The notes under the pieces were generated by a model, which saw only the letters and a list, made by a program, of their open reading frames with translations, had not been told where the DNA came from and did not search any database. Both the position numbers and the translations under genes were made by a program. 41,849 nt of DNA from Occallatibacter sp. (lineage in GTDB: Bacteria > Acidobacteriota > Terriglobia > Terriglobales > Acidobacteriaceae), in NCBI GenBank assembly GCA_031296305.1, contig JARLFZ010000027.1, forward strand, positions 1 through 41,849, given 5' to 3'. Below, one piece after another: positions 9,850-18,139 of this stretch (the stretch's first letter is position 1; the number at the start of each line of letters is the position of its first letter).

Positions 9850-10287
9850 CTAGAGATGGTGAATGACTACATCGTTCCAGTGTTGCTGCAAATATTCGAG
9901 CGCCAATCTGCGGTGGCAATGCTCGGCGGACGCTTCGCTGCACAACAAAACGGTCCTTCTTTCGAAGCTTTGCTGAGAGATGGCCGACTCGACCTTTCGT
10001 GATCGAATCAACGCAAGATAGGCCTCCGTGTAGGTTTCCCAACTGCCCTTCTGTTTTTTGAGAGCGTCGAGAATATCCTGCGTGGGCGCGAGCAGCGGTT
10101 CATGCTCGTACGCAGCGCCACAGATCTCCTCAAGAAAGTATTTGAGATCGGATTGCTTTGCGAAGCCCGCAAGTTGCGACGTGTTATTCAAACGCACATC
10201 GAGCAGGCGTTCGATGCCAGCGGCTTTCAGTGCGCCGAAGAACTCGCCGGCACTTTTTTTCGTGAAACCGATGCTGTAGATCTCCAT
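9850..10287 (-). CDS. DUF488 family protein (second copy of cassette)
   Basis: A 145-residue protein starting at the ATG at 10287; the frame is open further upstream, but that part is the antisense-like extension over the first copy. It has the DUF488 hallmarks: an opening MEIYSIGFTKKS (variant of the YTIGHS start), LLDVRLNN (variant of VDIRxxP) and the C-terminal VLLCSEASAEHCHRRL, in which Cys and CHR are the most conserved residues. It has lost the usual PxSRxxPxF loop, so it is a diverged paralogue of its upstream neighbour. The biochemical function of DUF488 is not established as far as I know. The start overlaps the previous gene by 61 bases in another frame, which suggests translational coupling. 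Confidence 0.82.
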   Translation of the reverse strand: MEIYSIGFTKKSAGEFFGALKAAGIERLLDVRLNNTSQLAGFAKQSDLKYFLEEICGAAYEHEPLLAPTQDILDALKKQKGSWETYTEAYLALIRSRKVESAISQQSFERRTVLLCSEASAEHCHRRLALEYLQQHWNDVVIHHL

Positions 10288-10817
10288 TGGTCCTCGTCCA
10301 ACTCGGCAAACAGGGCAGGTTGCCCGCTTTCCAGAGGCTTGCCGGACTCGGCAGTTATTTGCGCGTCCGTTTGCAGACGCCCATCGGCACGGATGTGGAG
10401 CAGTTCGTGGCCATGCTCGGCCAGGACCCGCCCCACCAGCAGCCGGCGGTGGCAATGAGCCGGATCTTCCTCGCCGCACAACAGAGCCACTCGAAAAGGG
10501 GCGATTCCGCGTTCCAACCGCTCTATACCTTTCATGAATGCCGGATCGGACTTCATGCGGCCGTAGAGCGCGTGGCCGTTCTTGTCGTAATACGCCGGAT
10601 CGGCGGGACGGCCGCCCAGTTCCGCGCCCAGAAAAATGTATTTGATCCCGCTTTCGGTGAGTTTTCTCTGCAGGCCTTCACGGTCGAATTGAGGGGCAAA
10701 GCGGGAATAGGGCGCGGACCGGATGTCCACAATCACATTGACTTGATGGCCCGCCAGAAGCCCGGCAAATTCCTCCCAAGTGTGCGCTGAATGGCCGATC
10801 GTGTAGACAGTGCTCAT
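10227..10817 (-). CDS. DUF488 family protein (first copy of cassette)
   Basis: A 196-residue protein with canonical DUF488 features: MSTVYTIGHSAHTWEEF at the start, VDIRSAPYSRFAPQF around residues 30-44, GIKYIFLGAELGGRP, and VALLCGEEDPAHCHRRLLVG near residue 110-128. The conserved Cys, Arg, His and acidic residues look like an active or metal site, but no activity is proven for the family. A 45-residue hydrophilic tail follows the domain and overlaps the next gene by 61 bases. It is the first gene of the cassette and is divergent from the membrane protein gene at 10928, with about 110 bases between them for promoters. Confidence 0.85.
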   Translation of the reverse strand: MSTVYTIGHSAHTWEEFAGLLAGHQVNVIVDIRSAPYSRFAPQFDREGLQRKLTESGIKYIFLGAELGGRPADPAYYDKNGHALYGRMKSDPAFMKGIERLERGIAPFRVALLCGEEDPAHCHRRLLVGRVLAEHGHELLHIRADGRLQTDAQITAESGKPLESGQPALFAELDEDQWRSTASVSRKKVPASSSAH

Positions 10818-10927
10818 GGAGGACTCAAGCCAAGCATAGCACTGGTTTGAAATCGCCGCGGATGGTCAGGAGAATGCCCGCGTCTCCCAGCGCCTCCGTT
10901 TAGACTGGTAACGTCCGCTCGATTCGC

Positions 10928-12139
10928 ATGACCCACCGGTTTCAAGCCCTCCGCCGCTTTCGCTTCAATCTGCCGCAACGCATCGCGGCGGGCTTGCTGG
11001 CCCTCTTTCTCCTGCAGGGATTCTGGCTCATCAGCCGCCAGACACTGACAGATATCGACTACCAATACGCGCGCTGCGGACGCGAGACCTGGGAAAAGCC
11101 TTCACCCCTGGCCGGCTACTACACCTCCTGCGGGAACATCCACGACGGCATTCTGGCGTACCGGCTGGCCGGGCTTCCGCTCACGCTCAATCTTCTGGTC
11201 GAGCGCGGGCTCGACCTTGTGCGCAAGCCGGAGAATCGCGTCGTACAAGAGAGCGGCGGCGAGCTGAGCACGTGGGAACTTCGCCACCAAATGACGCACA
11301 TCCTGTTGCTGCTGCGCCTGCCATTTCTCTTTGCCGGCTTCCTGCTGGGCGGATGCATCTGGTGGGTCACGCGACGGCTTTATGGCAATCTCGGCGGCTA
11401 TACGGCGCTGGCGCTCTATTGCTTTTCGCCCGCCGTGCTGCGCGCCTGCGTCACGCCGAATTCCGAAGTGCTGGCTGCGCTGGGAATCTTCGGCGGCGTA
11501 TATACGTGCATCGGCGTTGCCCATGCCATGCAGGGCCCGGTTGCCAAGTGGCGCCCGCGGATGGTTCTGCTCACGGCGATTTTTGGCGTTGCGGCAGCGG
11601 CGCATATCGTGGCGTTGCCGCTCGCCGCTCTGCTCGGCTTGACGGCCATGCTCTGGGTCGCCGAAGGGCACAGGAGCCAGGCATTGCCCGTAGTGCTGGT
11701 TGCCGCTGTGGGCGCGCTGGTGCTGGTCTTTGCGTGTTACGGATTTTCGCTCGACGCGGCGAGCTATGTCTTCCGCTCGGGGGCAGGGTTCCTGTCGGTC
11801 TCGCTGGATCCGGCCAGGCGGTTCTTTGGTTCACTCGCCAATAGCGGCATCACAATTGCCGCGTGTGCCGCGGCGATGTTGTACCTGGGCACGCGCAAAT
11901 CGCGCTACTTCGGCAACACAGCTCCGCTAATTTGCGCTTTGGTCTGTATGGTGCTGATTATGGCGGGCTCTCCGGGAAATCCGTGGCTCTGGGCGCAGCC
12001 GTTTCTGCTCACGTTTGTGGGCGGCGTGTTTGCCGACGCGTTCGACGTTCCGCGAGGACGCTGGGCGATCGGCGCGGCGGGAGCCATTGTGGCGCTGCAG
12101 GCGGTGCTCTGCGTGCTGAGTTTGCCGGGGCTGGTGTAG
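10928..12139 (+). CDS. Polytopic membrane protein, possibly GT-C glycosyltransferase-like
   Basis: A 403-residue protein with about nine or ten hydrophobic helices and an N-terminal basic segment (MTHRFQALRRFRFNLPQR) before the first. A soluble loop with several charged residues lies between the first and second helices (about residues 40-115). It contains DIDYQYARCGRETW, where an acidic residue early in the first periplasmic loop recalls GT-C (ArnT/PMT) glycosyltransferases. Only the topology supports this, and I see no diagnostic family motif. It is a single gene immediately upstream of the toxin-antitoxin pair, with 10 bases between its stop and the toxin start, so read-through is likely. 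Confidence 0.6.
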   Translation: MTHRFQALRRFRFNLPQRIAAGLLALFLLQGFWLISRQTLTDIDYQYARCGRETWEKPSPLAGYYTSCGNIHDGILAYRLAGLPLTLNLLVERGLDLVRKPENRVVQESGGELSTWELRHQMTHILLLLRLPFLFAGFLLGGCIWWVTRRLYGNLGGYTALALYCFSPAVLRACVTPNSEVLAALGIFGGVYTCIGVAHAMQGPVAKWRPRMVLLTAIFGVAAAAHIVALPLAALLGLTAMLWVAEGHRSQALPVVLVAAVGALVLVFACYGFSLDAASYVFRSGAGFLSVSLDPARRFFGSLANSGITIAACAAAMLYLGTRKSRYFGNTAPLICALVCMVLIMAGSPGNPWLWAQPFLLTFVGGVFADAFDVPRGRWAIGAAGAIVALQAVLCVLSLPGLV

Positions 12140-12149
12140 AAAGTGAAAA

Positions 12150-12545
12150 ATGCACTTGAAGACATTAGGCATTGCGGAGCATAATGAGGGCAACTGGGAA
12201 GTTGGTCTCCATGACGAATTTGTCCAGGAGTTTTGGCAGCTGCCCAGACACGCCAGAGTGGAAATCACCGGATTGATGGTGAATCTGCGCGAAAAGGGTC
12301 CGCTTCTCGGGCGTCCACAGGCTGACACCTTGAATGGATCGCGCTACGCCAACATGAAGGAGCTGCGATTCAAAGCCGATGGCGGCGTCTGGCGCGTGGC
12401 TTTCGCCTTCGATCCTGCGCGCAAAGCCATTCTGCTCGTGGCTGGAGACAAGGCAGGCGTGGGGCAGGGCCAGTTTTACCGCAACCTGATTCGCGTCGCA
12501 GACGCGCGCTTCGAGCGGTATCTACAAGCATTTCGCGCAAAGTGA
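12150..12545 (+). CDS. higB: HigB-type (Gp49-like) toxin
   Basis: A 131-residue protein of the RelE/HigB superfamily, Gp49-like (DUF891) branch. The diagnostic core is ANMKELRFKADGGVWRVAFA followed by FDPARKAILLVAGDK (about residues 68-103). It is preceded by LREKGPLLGRPQADTL and followed by FYRNLIRVADARFERYL. Family members are ribosome-dependent mRNA endonucleases, the basic and aromatic residues around the KELR and RVAFA strands forming the RNA site. The toxin precedes its antitoxin, as usual for higBA, with 10 bases between the genes. The start is the ATG with a weak ribosome site; about 14 residues lie before the usual family start (WEVGLHDEF). Confidence 0.85.
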   Translation: MHLKTLGIAEHNEGNWEVGLHDEFVQEFWQLPRHARVEITGLMVNLREKGPLLGRPQADTLNGSRYANMKELRFKADGGVWRVAFAFDPARKAILLVAGDKAGVGQGQFYRNLIRVADARFERYLQAFRAK

Positions 12546-12555
12546 GGAGATTGCC

Positions 12556-12951
12556 ATGACAGTTTCGCTCGAGGAGGTTTTGAACCAGATGCCGGAGGAG
12601 GAGCGCGCAGAAGTTTTTCGGCGTGCCGACGAGATTCGCCAGGAAATCAACCTGCGCGAGATGCGCCGCCTGCGCAAACTCACCCAGGTACGGCTGTCGA
12701 AGAAACTCAAGATTGGACAAGAGGGAGTTTCACGCATCGAAAAGCGCTCGGATCTCTACCTTTCCACACTGCGCGATTATGTGGAGGGCGTGGGCGGCAA
12801 GCTCTCGCTGGTGGTGGAATTTCCCGACCGGGCACCGGTTGTTCTGAGCGGATTTGGCGAGGGAAGCGAGTCCTCGAAACCCAGGAAACAAGCCGCAAAA
12901 CGTGGCAAACGACCGGCCCGGTCAAAGGCCGGAAGACGCGTTGCCGCCTGA
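12556..12951 (+). CDS. higA: HigA-type XRE antitoxin with basic tail
   Basis: A 131-residue protein with a GAGGAG ribosome site. Residues 1-35 form a charged helix (PEEERAEVFRRADEIRQEI). About 36-90 form a helix-turn-helix of the XRE class: LRKLTQVRLSKKLKIGQEGV then SRIEKRSDLYLSTLRDYVEG. It should neutralise the preceding HigB and repress the pair's own promoter. Residues 107-131 are an unusually basic Lys/Arg/Ala tail (KPRKQAAKRGKRPARSKAGR), which resembles a histone-like DNA-binding extension. That tail is not part of the standard HigA fold. Confidence 0.85.
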   Translation: MTVSLEEVLNQMPEEERAEVFRRADEIRQEINLREMRRLRKLTQVRLSKKLKIGQEGVSRIEKRSDLYLSTLRDYVEGVGGKLSLVVEFPDRAPVVLSGFGEGSESSKPRKQAAKRGKRPARSKAGRRVAA

Positions 12952-13029
12952 ATGCGCATTTCGGTATAGCGAAACAGGAAGTCATTTATAAAGTAAAGAA
13001 ATATAAGGAGTTATTTCCGCATCCGCGCC

Positions 13030-13059
13030 TTGCTAAAAGGCCCCTCGAACCTCTAAAAT
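13030..13059 (+). promoter_or_regulatory. Possible sigma-70 promoter of gyrA
   Basis: TTGCTA at 13030-13035 and TAAAAT at 13054-13059 are separated by 18 bases in an unusually AT-rich patch, 76 bases before the gyrA start. The match is by eye only. Confidence 0.35.
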
Positions 13060-13135
13060 AAAGACTAAGAGCTGCGGACCCGGCCCCGCTTTTTCCGGAC
13101 TTTTTTGCCGCCTTCCTGCAAGCCCTAAAAAAACT

Positions 13136-15745
13136 ATGGCAGACGATCAGAATCCTCAGCTTCCTCTCGACGGGGCGAACCCTCCCGGCGGCACGAACCT
13201 CATTCCCATCAACATCGAAGAGGAGATGCGCCGCTCCTATCTCGACTATTCGATGTCGGTGATCATCGGGCGCGCGCTGCCTGACGCCCGCGACGGATTG
13301 AAGCCCGTGCACCGTCGCATCCTTACGGCGATGGATCGCGAGGGAATGCAGCACAACAAAAAGTACTCAAAATGCGCCGGCGTGGTTGGCGAGTGTTTGA
13401 AGAAGTACCATCCGCACGGAGATTCGTCGGTGTACGACGCCTTGGTGCGCATGGCGCAGCCGTGGTCGTTGCGCTATCCGCTGGTCGACGGCCAGGGCAA
13501 CTTCGGCTCAGTGGACGGCGATCCGCCGGCGGCTTACCGGTACACCGAGTGCCGCATGGAACGCATTGCCGAAGAGATGATGGCCGACATCGAAATGGAA
13601 ACCGTGGACATGGTTCCTAATTTCGATGAAACCACCGATGAGCCGTCGGTGCTGCCTACGCGCATTCCGACGCTGATCGTAAACGGCTCCAACGGCATCG
13701 CGGTGGGCATGGCGACCAATATTCCGCCGCACAATTTGACCGAAGTGCTGAACGCGACGATCGCGCTGGTGAAGAATCCCAAGGGCGGGCTGCTTGAGGT
13801 GCTGAAGCACGTGCATGGACCCGATTTCCCGACGGCAGGCATCCTTTACGGCCGCGCGGGAATCGTGGACGCTTATCGCACCGGCCGCGGACGCTTCCTG
13901 ATGAGGGCGCGCGTGGCCATTGAGAACGTCACCAAGGATCGGCAGGCGCTGATCGTCACCGAGCTTCCCTATCAAGTAAACAAGTCCGTGCTCTTCAAGC
14001 GCATCTCCGAGCTGGTCGAAAACAAGATCATCTCCGAGATCGACACCAACACCGAATGGACGCGCGACGAAAGCGACCGCGACGGCATGAGGATGGTGAT
14101 CGGCCTCAAGCGCGGCGCACAGCCAGAGATTGTGCTGAACCAGCTCTACAAGCACACGCAACTGCAAGAGAGTTTTTCCATGATCTTCCTGGCCGTGACC
14201 AACGGCCAGCCGAAGGAATTGCCCCTAGCCGATGCCATTCAGCTTTTCATCGACCACCGCATCGACGTGGTGCAGCGGCGCACGGTTTTCCTGCTGCGCA
14301 AGGCGCGCGAACGCGAGCACATCTTGGAAGGCCTGAAGATCGCGCTCGACAATCTCGACGCCGTGATCAGGATCATCCGCGCATCGAACTCGCGCGTAGA
14401 TGCTCGCGAGAACTTGTACGCATGGGGCAAGGGCAAGGACATCGTCATCCGCCTGGACCGCGAGCCCGGACCTCGCGAAGAAAAGGGCCTCACCCTGCGG
14501 CAGGTCGATGCCATTCTCGAACTGCAGCTCTACCGGCTCACGCAACTCTCCGTGGACGAGATCCTGAAAGAGTTGGGTGAGATCCGCGCGAAGATTGCCG
14601 AGTATGAGGAGATTCTGGGCAGCGAAAAGAAATTGCGCGCGGTGATTGTGAAGGAGCTTGAAGAGGTTCTGCAGAAGTACGGCGACAAGCGCCGCACCGA
14701 GATTGTGGACGAGAGCGCGGAGCTTCAGCTCGAAGATTTGATCGCCGATGAGCAGGTTGCGGTGACGGTGAGCCACCAGGGCTACCTGAAGCGCACGCCC
14801 ATCTCGATCTACCGCCAGCAACGCCGCGGCGGCACGGGACGCATGGGGATGAAGACGCGCGAGGAGGATTTTGTCGCGCAGCTTATCGTCGACTCCACGC
14901 ACTCCTATCTGCTGTGCTTCACGAACATCGGCCGCGTCTATTGGCTCAAGATCTACGAGATTCCCGACGTGGGCGCCGCGGGCAAAGGCAAATCCATGCA
15001 GAGCCTGCTCGACCTGCAACAGGGCGAGACGGTGCGCGCCATTCTGCCGGTGCACGACCTCGAGGAAGAGGGCAAATACATCCTCTTCGCCACGCAGAAG
15101 GGCACCGTGAAGAAGACGCCGCTTAAGGATTTCTCGAACGTCATGTCGCGCGGCATTATCGCCATCGGCATCGACACGGACGACGAACTGGTGGCGGCGC
15201 GCATTACCGACGGCTCGCAGATTATTTTCCTGGCCACGCACCTGGGAATGGCGATTCGATTTGAGGAGAGCGACGTACGCTCCATGGGCCGGCCTGCTTA
15301 TGGCGTACGCGGCATCGCGTTGGTCAAAAACGATTACGTGGTCGGCGTCGCCGTTACACCCAAGGAGCACGCTGCCGGCGCCTATCGCATTCTTTCCGTC
15401 AGCGAAAACGGCTTCGGCAAGCGCACCGACGTCGAGGAGTACCGCCTCCAGACGCGCGGCGGCAAGGGCGTCAAGAACATGGCCGTTACCGACCGCATCG
15501 GCCGCGTGAGCAGCATCCAGCTTGTCGACGACACCAGCGAACTGATGGTGATCAGCCAGTTCGGCAAGATCATCCGTGTCGACACCAAAACCATTCGCAA
15601 CGCCGGCCGCGCTACCCAGGGCGTTCGCCTTCTCAACCTCGAGCCCGAAGACAAGGTCGCCGCGGCGGTGATCATCCCACCCGAAGAACTGAACGGGAAC
15701 GGGAACGGCAATCATGAGGGTGAGCAGGGGACGCTGCTGCAGTAG
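13136..15745 (+). CDS. gyrA: DNA gyrase subunit A
   Basis: An 869-residue protein covering full-length GyrA. The breakage-reunion domain holds the catalytic tyrosine at Y136 (AAYRYTE) and the quinolone-determining region YHPHGDSSVYD at 91-101. The positions equal to E. coli Ser83 and Asp87 are Ser97 and Asp101, so no classic resistance substitution is present. The GyrA-box is QRRGGTG at 562-568 (consensus QRRGGKG), followed by the six-bladed beta-pinwheel that wraps DNA. A short Asn/Gly-rich tail ends the protein. With GyrB it introduces negative supercoils using ATP; gyrB is not in the window. The ATG at 13136 lacks a strong Shine-Dalgarno sequence. Confidence 0.98.
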   Translation: MADDQNPQLPLDGANPPGGTNLIPINIEEEMRRSYLDYSMSVIIGRALPDARDGLKPVHRRILTAMDREGMQHNKKYSKCAGVVGECLKKYHPHGDSSVYDALVRMAQPWSLRYPLVDGQGNFGSVDGDPPAAYRYTECRMERIAEEMMADIEMETVDMVPNFDETTDEPSVLPTRIPTLIVNGSNGIAVGMATNIPPHNLTEVLNATIALVKNPKGGLLEVLKHVHGPDFPTAGILYGRAGIVDAYRTGRGRFLMRARVAIENVTKDRQALIVTELPYQVNKSVLFKRISELVENKIISEIDTNTEWTRDESDRDGMRMVIGLKRGAQPEIVLNQLYKHTQLQESFSMIFLAVTNGQPKELPLADAIQLFIDHRIDVVQRRTVFLLRKAREREHILEGLKIALDNLDAVIRIIRASNSRVDARENLYAWGKGKDIVIRLDREPGPREEKGLTLRQVDAILELQLYRLTQLSVDEILKELGEIRAKIAEYEEILGSEKKLRAVIVKELEEVLQKYGDKRRTEIVDESAELQLEDLIADEQVAVTVSHQGYLKRTPISIYRQQRRGGTGRMGMKTREEDFVAQLIVDSTHSYLLCFTNIGRVYWLKIYEIPDVGAAGKGKSMQSLLDLQQGETVRAILPVHDLEEEGKYILFATQKGTVKKTPLKDFSNVMSRGIIAIGIDTDDELVAARITDGSQIIFLATHLGMAIRFEESDVRSMGRPAYGVRGIALVKNDYVVGVAVTPKEHAAGAYRILSVSENGFGKRTDVEEYRLQTRGGKGVKNMAVTDRIGRVSSIQLVDDTSELMVISQFGKIIRVDTKTIRNAGRATQGVRLLNLEPEDKVAAAVIIPPEELNGNGNGNHEGEQGTLLQ

Positions 15746-15759
15746 GATGTAGGTGGACA

Positions 15760-15975
15760 ATGAGCGTCAACCGAACAATTCGCAAAGTAACGGACCTCAA
15801 GGCGCAACGATTGGAGACCTACCGCTATTGGCAAAGCCGCTCTGCGGCAGAGCGAATGGATGCTATCGAAGAGGTTGCCCGAGACGTGTACTTCGCCAAG
15901 GGGATCGATTTGGACCGCAGGCCTTCAAGCAAGATACTTGTCCGCGTCGTACGTCCAAATTGGAAGGCAGCCTGA
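15760..15975 (+). CDS. Small hydrophilic protein paired with a nucleotidyltransferase
   Basis: A 71-residue protein beginning MSVNRTIRKVTDLKAQRLET, then YRYWQSRSAAERMDAIEEVA and a basic end (SKILVRVVRPNW). It is predicted mostly helical with no membrane segment. I recall similar small proteins sharing the YRYWQSR...ERMDA core directly upstream of nucleotidyltransferase genes, but no function is known to me. It begins 14 bases after the gyrA stop and ends 31 bases before the nucleotidyltransferase gene, so the three could share a transcript. By size, position and pairing it could be the antitoxin of a two-gene toxin-antitoxin unit; this is inference. Confidence 0.7.
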   Translation: MSVNRTIRKVTDLKAQRLETYRYWQSRSAAERMDAIEEVARDVYFAKGIDLDRRPSSKILVRVVRPNWKAA

Positions 15976-16006
15976 AACCTGAACGTAAGAGGAGCGGGGC
16001 TGCACA

Positions 16007-16507
16007 ATGTTCAAAGATCAAAGAGACATCGTGGTCGCATTCAACGCCCACGGCGTAAAGTATCTCGTCATCGGCGCTCACGCCGTAGGCATTTACGCTG
16101 AACCTCGTGGAACAAAGGATCTCGATCTATTCATCAAGGCCGACGAGGCAAACAGCAAGGCGGTTTTTGCAGCTCTCGCGGAATACGGCGCCCCGCTCCG
16201 CAAAATGACTCCCGCCGACTTCAATGACAAGCCGTCATCCGTTTTTCAGCTCGGCATGGAACCCAATCGCGTAGACATTTTGCAGGGAATCGCGGGAGTC
16301 ACCTTCGATAATGCCTGGAAATCCAGGGAGGAAAGAATCCTCGACAAAGACACGCCGGCGCACGTCATCTCGCGCGAACATTTAATTCAAAACAAGCTCG
16401 CCGTGGGACGGCACCAAGATCTCGCCGACGTGGAGAAGCTCCGCGAAGCAGCGGCCTTGAAAGGAAAACGGCCCAAGGTCGTGCGCAAACGTCGCCGCAA
16501 ACCATAG
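16007..16507 (+). CDS. Nucleotidyltransferase of the DUF6036/AbiEii-like type
   Basis: A 166-residue protein with a minimal nucleotidyltransferase fold. VKYLVIGAHAVGIYAEPR is the GS-like turn (GAH in place of GS). TKDLDLFI supplies the two metal-binding aspartates (DLD, about residues 37-39), and NRVDILQG supplies a third acidic strand. C-terminal helices include SREHLIQNKLAVGRHQDLAD, then a very basic tail (KGKRPKVVRKRRRKP). Relatives include AbiEii/MenT-type toxins that modify tRNA or proteins, and also antitoxins of the MNT class, so the direction of action is not certain. An AGGAG site lies upstream. It is the second gene of a cassette with the small protein at 15760. Confidence 0.8.
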   Translation: MFKDQRDIVVAFNAHGVKYLVIGAHAVGIYAEPRGTKDLDLFIKADEANSKAVFAALAEYGAPLRKMTPADFNDKPSSVFQLGMEPNRVDILQGIAGVTFDNAWKSREERILDKDTPAHVISREHLIQNKLAVGRHQDLADVEKLREAAALKGKRPKVVRKRRRKP

Positions 16508-16510
16508 GTG

Positions 16511-18106
16511 TCAGGCAAGCTCAGGCTCGGCTTTCTTCCGCGACCAGAACAAATAGACCGGAACCCCCAGCAGCACCAGGATCAGGCCGGGCCACGTGTA
16601 TTGCGGCTTGTAACGCAGAAGGGCCGCGCAGATGCCTGTGGCCATCACGATGTAGAGGGCCGGCAGGAATGGATAGCCAAAGGCCTTGTAGGGTCGCGGC
16701 GTGTTGGGCTGCTTGATGCGCAGGACGAAGAGTCCGAGGATGGTGAGGATATAGAAGACCAGCACCGCGAAGATGATGTAATCGAGCAACTGGCCGTAGG
16801 AGCCGGAGACGCAGAGGATGGTGGTCCAGATAGCCTGCACTACCAGCGCGGCGGCCGGTGTCTTGTAGCGCGGGTGGAGTTGGCCGACGAAGCGGAAGAA
16901 GAGACCGTCCTGCGCCATGGCGTAGTAAGCGCGCGCGCCGGAGAGAGTGATGCCGTTGGCGCAGCCGAAGGTTGAGATCAGAATCGCCGCAGCCATGAGA
17001 TAACCGCCAAGGTGCGGAAAAATCTGCTGCAGCACTGCGGCGCCAATGCGGTCCTCGGCGGCATATTGCACGCCGCGCGCAAAGATGGTAGCGCCGTGCG
17101 GATCGCCATGCAACGGAAGTACCAGAATGTACGCCGTGCTGGCGAGAAAATACACGACCAGCACAAAGCCGACACCGAACGCGAGCGAGAGAGGCACGTT
17201 GCGCCGCGGGTTCTTGATTTCACCGGCGGTAAACGTGACGTTATTCCACGCGTCGGCAGAGAAGAGAGAGCCGGTCTGCACCACGGCAAGAATCACGATC
17301 GTGCTGACCATCACGATGGGCCCCTGCGCGCCCACCTGCACGGGATGCAGCGAGGACCAGCTTGCATTGCGCCAGAACTCGCTCCAGTGGCTGCCGAAGT
17401 TTGCGGCAATTGCCAAGGCGTTGCGGCCCACGGTGAATCCCAGAAGCACGAGGGCTGCGAGCGAGAACGCCTTGGCCACTGTGAAAACGTTCTGTAGCAG
17501 GGCCCCGAAGCGCACGCCGCAGATATTCACTGCTGCCACGAACATTACGACGACGATGCCGGCGAGATTCGCGGTGCTCACGCCGATATCCATGTTGCCC
17601 AGCACCATGGGGCCGACGGGAATGGCCGGCACGTGCGCGATGTGCCACAGCCAATGTGTACTCGAAACCGACGGAAAGAAGACGCCCAGGAATTTGCCAA
17701 AGGCCACGCAAACCGCGGCGATGGTCCCGGTCTCAATGACGAGAAACAGCGTCCAGCCGTAAAGAAATCCCCAGAGTGGCCCGAGCGATTCGCGCAGGTA
17801 GACGTATTGGCCGCCGGCCTTGGGCATCATGGCGGCCAGTTCGCCGTAGCTCAGGGCGCAGATCATGGTCATGACCGCGGTGATGACCCATGCGCCCAGG
17901 TAGAGCGCCGGAGAGTTGGTGAGCCGCGCGATGTCGCAGTCGACGATGAAGATGCCGCTGCCGATCATGGACCCCACGACGATCGTGGTGGCGCTGAACA
18001 GGCCCAGGCTCTGCACCATCTGCGGACCGGGACTCGAGTTGGAATGGACGGAGGCCTGCGGAGGACGGTTGCTCCCTTCCTGGCCGCTTTCGGGCTGTTG
18101 TTGCAT
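16511..18106 (-). CDS. APC-family amino acid permease
   Basis: About 531 residues with roughly twelve membrane helices. The first helix carries the conserved GSMIGSGIFI stretch, whose GxG break binds the substrate backbone in APC/LAT-type transporters. Further typical segments are ALSYGELAAMMPKAGGQYVY, FSADAWNNVTFTAGEIKNP and RAYYAMAQDGLFF. It would exchange or import amino acids across the inner membrane; substrate specificity is not visible. The N-terminus is a polar Gln/Pro/Ser-rich tail. An upstream in-frame ATG at 18139 would add eleven residues, so the start is uncertain. Its 3' end is 3 bases from the end of the convergent nucleotidyltransferase gene, so there is no room for a dedicated terminator. 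Confidence 0.93.
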   Translation of the reverse strand: MQQQPESGQEGSNRPPQASVHSNSSPGPQMVQSLGLFSATTIVVGSMIGSGIFIVDCDIARLTNSPALYLGAWVITAVMTMICALSYGELAAMMPKAGGQYVYLRESLGPLWGFLYGWTLFLVIETGTIAAVCVAFGKFLGVFFPSVSSTHWLWHIAHVPAIPVGPMVLGNMDIGVSTANLAGIVVVMFVAAVNICGVRFGALLQNVFTVAKAFSLAALVLLGFTVGRNALAIAANFGSHWSEFWRNASWSSLHPVQVGAQGPIVMVSTIVILAVVQTGSLFSADAWNNVTFTAGEIKNPRRNVPLSLAFGVGFVLVVYFLASTAYILVLPLHGDPHGATIFARGVQYAAEDRIGAAVLQQIFPHLGGYLMAAAILISTFGCANGITLSGARAYYAMAQDGLFFRFVGQLHPRYKTPAAALVVQAIWTTILCVSGSYGQLLDYIIFAVLVFYILTILGLFVLRIKQPNTPRPYKAFGYPFLPALYIVMATGICAALLRYKPQYTWPGLILVLLGVPVYLFWSRKKAEPELA

Positions 18107-18139
18107 GTCGGTTATGGTATCCCAAATGGTTGATTCCAT

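Noticed and set aside
13226..13440. Quinolone-resistance substitution in GyrA
   Set aside because: The residues equal to E. coli Ser83 and Asp87 are unchanged, so there is no evidence for target-based resistance.
14225..15760. 511-codon minus-strand frame opposite gyrA
   Set aside because: Antisense to the conserved GyrA pinwheel domain, with shadow-type composition and no recognisable motif.
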